This document shows, piece by piece, positions 33,385 to 43,400 of a DNA stretch of 64,000 bases. The notes below the pieces were generated by a model that saw only the letters and a list, made by a program, of their open reading frames with translations, did no database searches and was not told the DNA's origin. Location of the stretch: assembly GCA_036850795.1 (NCBI GenBank), contig JAAECO010000005.1:1364001-1428000 (forward strand), written 5' to 3'. The number at the start of each line of letters is the position of its first letter. The stretch's first letter is position 1. A program made the position numbers and the translations under genes. The stretch is from Cordyceps javanica (Eukaryota > Ascomycota > Sordariomycetes > Hypocreales > Cordycipitaceae).

Positions 33385-34698
33385 ATGAGCTCTGAGGAGC
33401 AGCCAGTCGCGCTGTCAGAAGCTCCGGAAGCCCCTCGAGATGTCACGCATGCCCCAACAAGTCCCTCACAACCACCCTCTGCTGTTGCAGTCACCTCTCG
33501 CCCCGACGGCGGTGAGGTGAGCCACCTCAACCAGCCGACGCCCATGTCCAAGAGCGCGCTGAAGCGCCTCCGCAAGCAAAAGGAGTGGGAAGACCGGCGC
33601 GAGGACCGGCGGCTGAAGCGCAGAGAAAAGAAGCAGGCCCACAAGCTCAAGGTGCGCGCGGAGCGACAGGCGCTCATTGCCGGCGGCGCGGACCCCAGGG
33701 TGGTGTACAACCGCGACAAGCGGGCCGCCGTGCTCGTGCCGATGGCCATTGTCGTCGACTGCGACTTTGAAAAGTACATGACGGATAAGGAGCGCATCTC
33801 CCTCTCCAGCCAGGTCACGCGCGCGTACTCGGACAACCGCAACGCCAAGTTCCGCGCGCACCTCTGGGTCGCGGGCTTCCGCGGCAAGCTCGAGGCTCGC
33901 TTCAACGACGTGCTGCAGGCGCAGCAGCGCAGCTGGAAGGGCGCGTCCGTCTTTGCGGGCGACTTTGTGGCGTGCGCCGCGGCGGCGCGCGAGCAGATGG
34001 CCGCCACGAAGACGGTCACGCCAGAGGACGAGGACGGGGAGGCGGCGGCGGCGGCGGCGCAGAAGACGCACGAGCAGCTTCTCATCGGGCCGCTGCGGCG
34101 CAGCCTAGAGAGCCCGGCGCCGTGGCCGCGCGACGCGCAGGACCCGTTCCCGCTGCCGGGGGAGCCGGAGCCGCCGCTGGACCCGGCGCACAAGGACGTG
34201 GTGTACCTGTCGTCGGACTCGCCGTACACGCTGTCGCGGCTGGAGCCCGGCACGACGTACGTGGTGGGCGGGCTGGTGGACAAGAACCGCGAAAAGGGCC
34301 TGTGCTACCGGCGGGCGCGCGAGCGGGGGATCCGCACCGCGCGCCTGCCCATTGGCGAGTACATGGTCATGCACAGCCGGCAGGTGCTGGCGACGAACCA
34401 CGTCGTGGACATCATGCTCAAGTGGCTCGAGCACGAGGACTGGGGCAAGGCTTTCCTCAGCGTCATCCCGAAGCGCAAGGGCGGTGTGCTGCGGGGGGAC
34501 GCCGCTGCGGGCGAGGTAGCCGAGCTGGCGCAGGAGGGCAGTGGTGAGCCGGCGGATGATGATGAGGCCGACGAGCACGTAGAGGAGGAGGAGGAGGAGG
34601 AGGAGGGGCGAGGGGGGGAGGAAGTCGACCCTGCAGAAGACGGGAGTGGCCAACATGCTAAAAAGGAGACGCCCAAGGAGGGGACTGACACTGCATAA
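33385..34698 (+). CDS. TRM10: tRNA (guanine-N1)-methyltransferase Trm10
   Basis: A single-exon gene for 437 residues. A Pro/Ser-rich N-terminus is followed by a strongly basic helix (SALKRLRKQKEWEDRREDRRLKRREKK) and then the SPOUT methyltransferase domain: VPMAIVVDCDFEKYMTDKE, LTRAYSDNR-like SSQVTRAYSDNRNAKF, YLSSDSPYTLSRLEPGTTYVVGGLVDKNR with the conserved Asp of GGLVDKNR, and RARERGIRTARLPIGEY then LATNHVVDIMLKWLE. Trm10 uses AdoMet to methylate N1 of G9 in tRNAs. Compared with the yeast enzyme (293 aa) this one carries a ~50-residue Ala/Asp-rich insertion and an acidic, Glu-run tail (DEHVEEEEEEEEG). The ATG in context CACAATG is the first Met in frame. Confidence 0.94.
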   Translation: MSSEEQPVALSEAPEAPRDVTHAPTSPSQPPSAVAVTSRPDGGEVSHLNQPTPMSKSALKRLRKQKEWEDRREDRRLKRREKKQAHKLKVRAERQALIAGGADPRVVYNRDKRAAVLVPMAIVVDCDFEKYMTDKERISLSSQVTRAYSDNRNAKFRAHLWVAGFRGKLEARFNDVLQAQQRSWKGASVFAGDFVACAAAAREQMAATKTVTPEDEDGEAAAAAAQKTHEQLLIGPLRRSLESPAPWPRDAQDPFPLPGEPEPPLDPAHKDVVYLSSDSPYTLSRLEPGTTYVVGGLVDKNREKGLCYRRARERGIRTARLPIGEYMVMHSRQVLATNHVVDIMLKWLEHEDWGKAFLSVIPKRKGGVLRGDAAAGEVAELAQEGSGEPADDDEADEHVEEEEEEEEGRGGEEVDPAEDGSGQHAKKETPKEGTDTA

Positions 34699-34911
34699 GA
34701 CCCAAATACCCATTTGCATAGACGGATCAAGGCGCCCAAACTCTGCTTCAAAGATGGAATTGAATATTGTAGAAACAACGGTGCTATATCTGTAACCCAC
34801 CAATTATCATACCCAAAAAGTCTCAACGCAACTTATGCTGGACAGGCAAAAAGAAAGAAAAAACACCCAATGATATACAAGTCGTCATCGTCATTACCCC
34901 ATGGTCCCGTT

Positions 34912-36642
34912 TCAAAACTCCATCGACTCTTCTTCTCGTTCTCGCTTGACGCGCGCATCACGTTCATCACGCATGATGCCGGCAACAAAGGAGCGGAAAT
35001 ACTCGACGTACGGCTTTAGGCTCGTCTTTTCCCAGTCCGCCTTCGCAGAAGGGGTGCTGCCCTCGCCATCATCGTCCTGCCAGGCGTCAATCTCTGCGAG
35101 CAGACCCTGCACCGTGGGCACCCCGAGCGGGTCGAAGCGCGCAATGGTCTCGTCGCTAGTGGTGTCAATGGGCACGCAGACGCGGCCGGTGCCTGGATGT
35201 ACGACAAAGGGCGACTTGAGCAAATGGTTGAGCTTTTTGCTGACTTCGATATCGAGGCGCGGATAGGTGTACTCGAGGACAATGTCCTGTTTTGCCTCCA
35301 TGAGAGCGCGCGCGTCGAGGTTCTTGCTGGCGCCCGACTTGGCGACGGCATCAATGTCGGCCCATTTGGACGTCGAGGCGCGGCCCGGCGCGGCGTCCCA
35401 CTTGCGTCGGAGGGACTCGTTGAGGGTGCGATCCGGGAGCAGCTGCAAAAGCTTGTCGGCACGTTCGTCGGTCGACCAAGGATCTTGGACGGAGAGTACG
35501 TCGTTCTGAAAGTGTGACTTGAGAATCTCCAAGCTTCGGCTGCACGGGGTCGTTAGCTTTCAAATACCTTGCTGAGTCAACGTCAACCAGACTTACGCAA
35601 GATGAGGGTGCAACGGCCGCCTCACGTTGACCTTTTTGCCGCTCTGTGCACCACCGCGAATGACCTCGAGGTATCCAGCAATGGCCCTGCGCTTTTGTTC
35701 GTCCATGCTTCGGGCCTTTTTATCGCATACCCACGCGTGCGCACCACGACGACCAGAATACACCCACATGATGTGCTGGAAGCCAAAATCGTCGCGAAGC
35801 GCCACGTCAATGACCTTGATCGCCATGGTCATGAAGGTCCAGCACTTGTTGCAGATGTTGGCCTTGTCACAGCACGTGCGGATGTCGTCGTAGTCTGTCA
35901 AGTCGATATCAAAGCACAGCTCCTTGGCGAGGGGCTTGAAGGCGGACGAGTTGCGCAGCGTCTTGCGGTCGCGCGGGTTGGTGGTGTAGACGGGGCCGAT
36001 TTCGAAACGCGAGGGCATGAGGCGGAGGACGTCTTTGCGGAGGCTTGATTTCTGTCAGCCTTTTGCATTTCTCAGGTTGCAAGGTGTATTGGGGGGGCGG
36101 GCTAGCTCACAGATCTGCCGTGGCAAAGGACTGGTAGCGCAGATACGCGTCGTTTTGCAGGGTAAAGGCAAACTCGCGGTTGCCAAAGTCGTTGGTGGGA
36201 GTCGGGCTGTGGTTGAGCCACTGGAAGAGTTGGCGCCATGGAAATAGGCGCTGGTAAAAGCTGCGCATAACTTCTGGGTCTGAGGCTCTGAGCGCGGATA
36301 AGTCTCTGTCCATGTCATGAATTAGCTGCCAATGGATACACCTTCAAGTACTTTGGTGGGCTCTTACGTGGGCGATTTGGGGCCCTGAGGTGAGCTGGGC
36401 GCGGCCTTGACTGGTGCCGAGGACGGGAACTCGTCGTCATCCGAGTCCTCGTTGGCGAAGAGGTCTTCGAGTTTAACGTCGGCCTTTTTGACAGCGGCAT
36501 CATCGGCCGCGGCGTGGCTGGCATCGAGCATGTCGACGTCGTCGTCTCCGTCGCCGCCCTGCGGGATGCTGCTCGTGATGCCGGCGTCGTCGACGGGCTC
36601 GTCCTTGACGGCCGCGGGCGAGCTGCCTTCAGCGTGCGGCAT
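34912..36642 (-). CDS. PRI1: DNA primase small catalytic subunit
   Basis: Four exons (minus strand: 36642-36368, 36305-36111, 36043-35597, 35539-34912) with introns of 62, 67 and 57 nt, all phase 2, encode 514 residues. An acidic, disordered N-terminal extension of ~90 residues (DEPVDD, GGDGDDDVDM, EDSDDDEF) precedes the primase core, which begins DLSALRASDPEVMRSFYQRLFPW. The catalytic acidic pair is in CFDIDLTDYD (Asp201, Asp203). A zinc-binding CC...C..C cluster (213-223, CCDKANICNKC) and the nucleotide-binding YSGRRGAHAWVCD follow. In many primases the last motif reads GxHCWVCD; the Cys is Ala here. Pri1 makes the RNA primer within DNA polymerase alpha-primase. It converges on TRM10 with only 213 bp between stops. 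Confidence 0.95.
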
Positions 36643-38078
36643 GATGGGTGGTCTTGGTACACTGCTTGTGTGTGTGTGTGTGTGTGCGTGACTGCCTCAA
36701 TGAAACAATCTCGATCGAGATCTGTTCTTGCGGCAGGGAAGGTGTGTAGCAGTGACCAGAAGTTGAAGATGGGCTGTGGGCGAGACGCGCCATGTGGACG
36801 CGACGCGTTGAGTGCACTTAATGGGACCACTTTTCTGTCTGCGACGAGGCCAAGCTGCAAACATGATGGCTTATTAGAAAACTTGATGAAATGATAAACT
36901 GGCTCGATCAACAATAGAAGACAAATGATCTCTAATGGCGTCACTTTCACCATCTTCCTCTTTAAAAGAAAAAAAAGTGCCCTTTGACGTCTATTTCAAG
37001 ACTTGCCTTTCACATCGCCGTCCTTCAGCAGGTGCACTACATATCGTCGGGTAATTAGCAAAAATAAATCAAATTGACTTCAATTAAAAGTTGATAGAAA
37101 AGACCCAATAATGGCCAACTTCTGCCTGCTGGATTCACCTTGGCTGATAAGATGTACATTGTTTTGGTGACAAGTTTGGGTATGTAGCCCACCAGCTTTG
37201 TAGCTACTAAGATACGTCATGATGCGACTGTCCCCGCTACAATAAAGGCAGTCAAGAAAGGCCAGAAATCCAACACGGCATATGAGAAAAAAAAGCCAGA
37301 GAGCTGGAGAAATGTTCTTATACTAGGTGTGATGTGATGTTCTCAAACTTGGCTTGGCGGGGTTATCACGTTTGGGATACAACGTGGTTGTGTTGCATTG
37401 TGTTGGATTTATTTCCCGAAATCTTTTTTTTTCCAGGAAAAATATCAGTCAGCCACCGTCGTTATTCGACTGATTATAGCATTATTATAGCATATGAGCA
37501 TGGGGACATAGTACAGCTGCCTTGTTCGTCCCATCCTCCATGTTCCCCCCTCTCAACAAGGAATAATAATAAGGGGGGTGCCACCTCCTTCTCATTTCTC
37601 TCATGGGGTTCCAGACTCAAAACCTGGCCATGCACCTAGCCGCAGTAATGGTTACACAACATTGATATATCAGAAAGAAAAAAAAATACTGTCGTTTTTT
37701 CCTTTGCTCTCCATTCTTCAGTATCCAAAGTGGTCCGCTTAATGATTGACCATAATTCTATTATCCGCAACAGGGGAACCAAAAAACCACCCAGACAACA
37801 ACGCCGTGCGCTGCGCATGCAGCCCAAAAATTCCCTTTCGACGTCCGGTTACGACGATTTTCCTTCCCCCTTTCATTACCCACACAGGATATCAATAAAA
37901 TCAGAAACCGAAAACATTTGATGCACGTACGTCGGCACGCACGTCGCTTTGCATCACCCAAGCACCGAACTCCGAACCCCACCCTGATGAAGCCGGTCCA
38001 GACCGCGATCGACCGCAGCATGCGGGCGAGGCGGCCGACACAAGGCCAACCATAAAACGACGCCCATCCGCACCTACC
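36643..38078. other. intergenic region, PRI1 promoter side
   Basis: Contains a GT dinucleotide run 25-45 bp upstream of the PRI1 ATG, AT-rich DNA with A and T runs (36965-36976, 37428-37434, 37678-37686) and, at the right, the distal 3' flank of SKN7. An ACGCGT hexamer (36803-36808) lies ~160 bp before the PRI1 start and matches the MCB G1/S element; its function is untested. No gene is supported. Confidence 0.4.
36667..36690. repeat. (GT)n dinucleotide repeat
   Basis: About ten GT units ending in GCGTG, reading as CA repeats on the PRI1 strand, 25-48 bp before its ATG, so probably within the 5' UTR. Confidence 0.85.
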
Positions 38079-38276
38079 GGTGCCTAATTTGTCTCGCTTC
38101 CACTCGCTGCTTTGGTAATCCTGAAGCTCTCGACATTTCGCCCCGGCACCTGATTTGCGTCTCTTCCACTTGCTGCTTTGTTCGTCTTTGAGCTCTCGAC
38201 ATTTCCTCCTGGCGCATCACATGTGTCGCTTCCACTCGCTGTTTCGATCATCCTGCAAGTCTCGACTTTACGGTCC
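38079..38276. repeat. 66-bp tandem repeat, three copies, behind SKN7
   Basis: Three directly adjacent imperfect copies (38079-38144, 38145-38210, 38211-38276) share landmarks such as CTTCCACTYGCTG at 38099, 38165 and 38231 and CTCTCGACATTT-like ends. The spacing is exactly 66 bp in each case. The array starts 26 bp past the SKN7 stop and is in frame with SKN7 if the stop is ignored. It is most simply a minisatellite in the SKN7 3' UTR. Confidence 0.85.
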
Positions 38277-38302
38277 GGCACGCTGTCGGCAATAGTTTTT
38301 CT

Positions 38303-40474
38303 TCAAGAAAAGTTGCCTTGTGAATTATTCAGCCGTTGGCGCTTCTCCGGAGGACTCTCATGATCCGGTGCCATTCGTCCCGTCGAGCCGTCCAAGCCCG
38401 CGGCGTACGCTGACCGGCTTGTACCTGCCATCTGGTATCCTGTAGCCCCGTTCACCAAGCCGTATCTGTGATCGACGTCGCCTTGCGACATGCCATTGTT
38501 GCCCCAATTGTTCCCTGAACTCGTTGTCTGAGGCTCCAGCTTGACAGCCGTCCCGCCTTCCATGAACCCTATCGCAGGCAAAATGAAGGCGCCCGCACCA
38601 TCGGCGGGAGGTGGGTTCTTCAGCAAGTGAGCGAGGTGTGTTTTGACTGACTTGAGCATTCCTTCCTTGGTGAAGGGCTTAGCCAGGACACCGTTCATGC
38701 CTGCTGGTCGGATTAGCTGATTTTGTAAAGCAAATGAAAGAAAAAAAAGAGGAAAAAGAAAAAGACACTGGTTGGCAGGATACGCACCATGTTCGAAATA
38801 GCCATTGACTTCGTCCGGGCGAATATTGGACGTCATGGCAATGATCGGTGTCGAAGGGCAGGTCTGCCGTATATACATGCTTGCTGAAACACCGTCGAGC
38901 TGAGGCATGATGATGTCCATGAAGATTAGGTCAAAGTGATCTCTACCCACGGCGCTCATCCGGTTAAAGGCTTCGACACCATCGGGCTACATGTTTGTCA
39001 GCAACTGTCCGTCGGATATCGACGACGCAACTTACGGCATGCTCCACCTCGCACCCCATCGACTTGAGAAACTTGATGCCAATTTTGGCACAGGTGGGGT
39101 CATCTTCGACGAGGAAAACCCGGGGATTCTTGATCCCCCAGATGGCCGGCGCCTCTCTCGAGTTGGCCGGCGCGGGAGTTCCCATGACCGGGGTAGGCCC
39201 TGACGAAGTCGGTGTGTGCTGCTGGTTGTGGTGGTGAGCATCGGGGAGCGCCGCGGCGGCAGCGGCGTCGCCGGGCATGGCGTACGGGAGCTTCTGGATG
39301 TGGTCGGAAGCAAAAGGATCGATGCCAACGGTCTGGCCTACTGGGTAGACGGGGTATCGGCTGAGATCGGTAATGGGGTCGTGCAGCATGGGCATGGTGA
39401 CGGGAGTGACCATGGCGCTCGAGTCGGTCATGGGGCCGTAGACATCGTGCAGGCGCTCGAGCTCGCGATCGGCAATGGCATCGGGAGGGACGCTGGCCAA
39501 AAGCTCGCGGGCTCGGCGCAGTTCGGGGGCGGATTCATCACCATCCGTCTGAGCAACGGCTCCGTTTGAGGCCATGGGACGGTTCATCATGGCGTTTGTG
39601 TGACCCCCCGGGTAGACGGTGAGATAGTTGAGCATCTCGTGCTGCGCACCCTTTTGGGCGTTGACCATTTTCTGCAGGGTCATAACTTCGTTGATGAGAA
39701 GTCGGTTGGTTTGCGAGACTTCGGCAAAGAGCTCTTGCAGCTGCTGGACCTGCTGCTGGGTGGCGGTGAGCTGCTCGGAAATGACACTGACGTGTTGACT
39801 GGTTGTGAAATCCTCGGGGGGTTGGGGTTTTCTGGGAGCTGGTGCTTTGCGGCGAATGTTGTCGAGATCGTCCTTGCTATCTACGCGAAAGTATGGATGC
39901 TTGAACTCGAGGACCTGCCAAAGGGTGTCAGAGTGAGATGATTGCGGGTGGAGGCGGAGGGTAAGCGATGGGGTCGTACATTGCCATTCGGGGGCGAGCC
40001 ATCGGCATCAGCGGAGGGCTTGACTTTATGGAAATCGTATTTGTTTAATTGGCGAATAAAGCTGGACATGTTGCTGTGCTTGAAGTGTTTGGGGAGGATA
40101 GATCGGGTGAATTTCTCGCCCTATTTGAGATTAGGTCAGGGTGTCCAAGTAGGGAGAGAATCGAGCCAAGACGGACTTCAACGACGACGAATGTATCGCC
40201 GTCCTTTCCCCATCGCGCGACGTCTTGATGGGAAGGGTCTTCCAACATCCTACAGGTGGTTAGCGTTGATCAGAGGCGGCGACGGCGAAGTGAGCGGAGG
40301 GCAGAGGGCGGCGGGCGGCGAGCGGCGTACTTGAACAACTTGCGAACCTGTTGTAGCGAGCGTATTAGTATTGGATGGATAAGTAAGGTGGCGAGCGGCG
40401 GCGAGTCGACGTACAAATTCGCTCGCATTATTGCCTGCGCCTTGAGGCGGGCCAACTTCTGCTGTGCCGGACAT
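38303..40474 (-). CDS. SKN7: SKN7-type response regulator transcription factor
   Basis: Seven exons (minus strand: 40474-40415, 40347-40331, 40249-40177, 40120-39980, 39914-39036, 38986-38788, 38700-38303) encode 588 residues. An HSF-type DNA-binding domain begins almost at the N-terminus (EF-VRKLFK-MLEDP...ARWGKDGDTFVVVE-GEKFTRSILPKHFKHSN, then SSFIRQLNKYDFHKV). A coiled coil follows (TATQQQVQQLQELFAEV), then a Pro/His-rich linker and a receiver domain with VFLVEDDP, phospho-acceptor Asp414 in LIFMDIIMPQLDG, Thr442 in AMTSN and Lys in VLAKPF. SKN7 receives phosphate from the HPt protein and controls oxidative and osmotic stress genes in the nucleus. Exon 2 is only 17 nt. One donor (exon 3) is GTCCGT, weaker than the rest. 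The tail is Gly/Asn-rich with a basic PPEKRQRL motif. Confidence 0.95.
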
Positions 40475-43400
40475 GATGGGTTGAGGAGGGGGAAAAGGCG
40501 CGGCGTCGGCTCCTCGCTGGAGACGACGAGGTGGGCCAGGAGAACGATCGTGGAACAGAGGCGAGGCCGATGCCGCTGGATTTTAGGGTCGAGAGTAAGG
40601 CAGGAAGCTGAGTATGCCTTTGAGGTGCACGCAGGCCGGCGCGACGAGGGATGCGATGCGCAGCCTTGGAGGGGGGGATCGGTGTTCGATGTCAACGACG
40701 GGCCAGGTTGGGATCGGAGAGTTGGGAACCGGCGACACCGAACGAGGAGAGGTCGACGGGGGCGGGACAAGCTGACCGACCAGGCGAACCACGGGAGGAG
40801 AAAGACCGGACGTGTAGGCGCGACTCAGTAATGAAACGGACGTGTGAAGGATAGGTGATGGACGCAATTGGAGAAGGATTTGAGGGAATGAAGTGTCAAT
40901 TTTTGTCGACGACTTGAAGCGAAAGAGCGAGAAGGGAAAAAGTAAAAATAAAAAATAAAATAAAATAAAATTGAAGCGACCGGATAGTAGCGGCGGGCGA
41001 CCAAAAAGTAAAGTCAGCCAAGGCGGCGGCGAGTGTGGCGCCGGGCGGCGCGATGCTTGATTGGTACTGGTAGGGGCAGGGCAGGCAGGGTTGTGTGGTC
41101 GTACCTAATAAGCAGGTAACCACTTAGCGATCGCAACAGCGGCGGCAGAGGAATATATAGTAAAACAAAAGAATGAAGATCAAATTTTTTTTAGTTTTTT
41201 GGTATTCGGCTTTCTATACACTAGCACGCCAAGAAGAGGAAGAATGACGTTGATGATTTGTAGAACAATAATAGAAGCTTCAAGGGCCAGGAGCGGAGCA
41301 CATGGGGAAGGGGGGGGGGCCCATGGGGATTGAGTAGAAACAAGATGATGAGCAGGTTGATGAGCAGTATGGATAGGACTTGAAGAACAAGAACAAGAAC
41401 AAGAAAGGAGGGTGTCTGGGAGGACTGGCAAGGCGGGAGTAGAGCAAGGCTGGTGGAAGAGGAGGATGAGGTGGAGGAGAGAAGGGAGAAAAAAAAGAGG
41501 TGATGGTGGTGGTGGTGGTGATGGAGCGTCGTGATGCGTCGTGGTATTGTTGTGTGGTAGCCTGTAGGTGGTTTGTTAGTGGATTATGGTGCGTCGTGGT
41601 GGTGTGGATGGCGTACTTTGTTGTGGAGGGGCTTGCATGAAGAGGCAGAGAAGGAGAGGGTGCAGCGCAGGAGCAGTAGTTTGCATGGATGGATCATGGA
41701 TCATGATGGATCACGATGGGTTGGATGAGAGGAGAGTCTAGCAAGTTGCAATTGTCTGTATTGAATCAATACATGACTGGGTTCTACAGTGATTGTTGAC
41801 GAGTCTGCCAAGTACCAAGTATACATGATGATTACTTGGGGCTGATTGTCTAAGTAAGTGGCAACCAGTGCTGGAGACACAAAAAAAAAACAGGAAGAAG
41901 GGGTCTGACAAGTTGAAGGCAAAAACAAGAAACATACTAATTTCAGGCTAGTCGAAACACTACAAATACAGAGGTATGGTGCTTATTACTTAGGGACTTG
42001 GGGACCTACCCACATAGGCAAGGTAGCTGTGTGCCTGGCACCTGGCTATCTGTTGGGTAAGCACACCTAGCCACATCAGCACAGTCCGACAACAAATATC
42101 CTTATATCAGTACAGCGCTTGCAGTAGCCGTGGCGGCCTTGCAGTAGTGCGGTTACCTCGACTCTACACCCGCATCCCATCTTTTTTCAGGTACCTCTCC
42201 TGCCGCTCTGCCGCTAAAGAAACACTTGGTTGCAGGCACCTAATATACAACACGGCTATATTGCGTATATTATTAGCAAAAGACTAACTTGGTTCCTTTG
42301 CTTTGCAGACCAAGTTGGCAGCACTCGTTGTAATCTGTACTTGCCTACTTGCCTACTCAGTACTAATGTCAGTAAGTACTGACACAGTGGCACTGATGCT
42401 TGTTACCCTGACCATTCAAGCCACAATCCAAGTACCAACCTGGAAGTACTGGTAACTTCCTGCCAACCCACCTTCAGTACCTACTTAGGTAGGTACTTAT
42501 GTATTGGGTACTTAGATCGGCACCTTGACACAGCCGTGGCCATCTTGCAACCGAGTACCAAGCAAGCAAGGTCTCTGTCTGAGCCTTTTCGCTGCTACTG
42601 TAAGTATCCGTACAATTTACCGCTCAGTACTCCGTACGGTGTACATCTCTCAAAGACGACAAACGGCACCATTCTCGTCATCATCACCTACTTATCCATC
42701 ATCCGCATCAACATCAACATCAACATCACCTTACTCATCACCACCATCGCCCCGTCACATACAACCCTCCCATTTCTCGACACCGACCCCGTTTCCCTAC
42801 ACACGCACACGCGCACGTACGCACGCAACATTTCTACTAGCACGGGCGGGCTTGCGTACTCAGCATTACTCCATCTCCACATCGCCTCGTAATATGCGCA
42901 CCAGGCAGCTTGTCACCCTCACCTCCGTCCCCTCGTCGTGCATCACCGCCCCATCCATCTCTCCGCGCTATTGCTGCCCGCCTCGTCGCCGCCCTCCATC
43001 ATTGGCCTGGCACCCCCGTCCACTTTCCGTCCTCGCTCCACTGCGGCTTGCTCGTTGCCCACACGCCAACTACGGAGTACTGATGCTCGGTATACCTCGA
43101 ATCGCCAATCCAAGTAAGTATGGGCGACTGACCTTGGCTAATAAAAGTAGTTACTCGGTGCTTACAGATTACTCTGTACCGAGTAAGTATCCGTACAGCC
43201 TCGCGCCTTCGACACGGCTGCACGATAAGAGTCTTTGTTCCACAACAAGACTTTACGACAAGACTTCATAACGAGACTTCACGGCACCAGCCCAAGACGC
43301 CCGCCCTGGCTGCATCTCATCCATTCGGCTGTCATGCCTCTCTGCTCGGAACTCTCCCGTTGGTATCGACCAATTGCAGAATTATTCTCCGTTGCGCAAT

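Noticed and set aside
42525..43271. 248-codon plus-strand frame in the gene-poor interval
   Set aside because: Product is Ser/Thr/Pro/Arg low complexity from CATC and CACG repeats; no domain and no codon bias like neighbouring genes.
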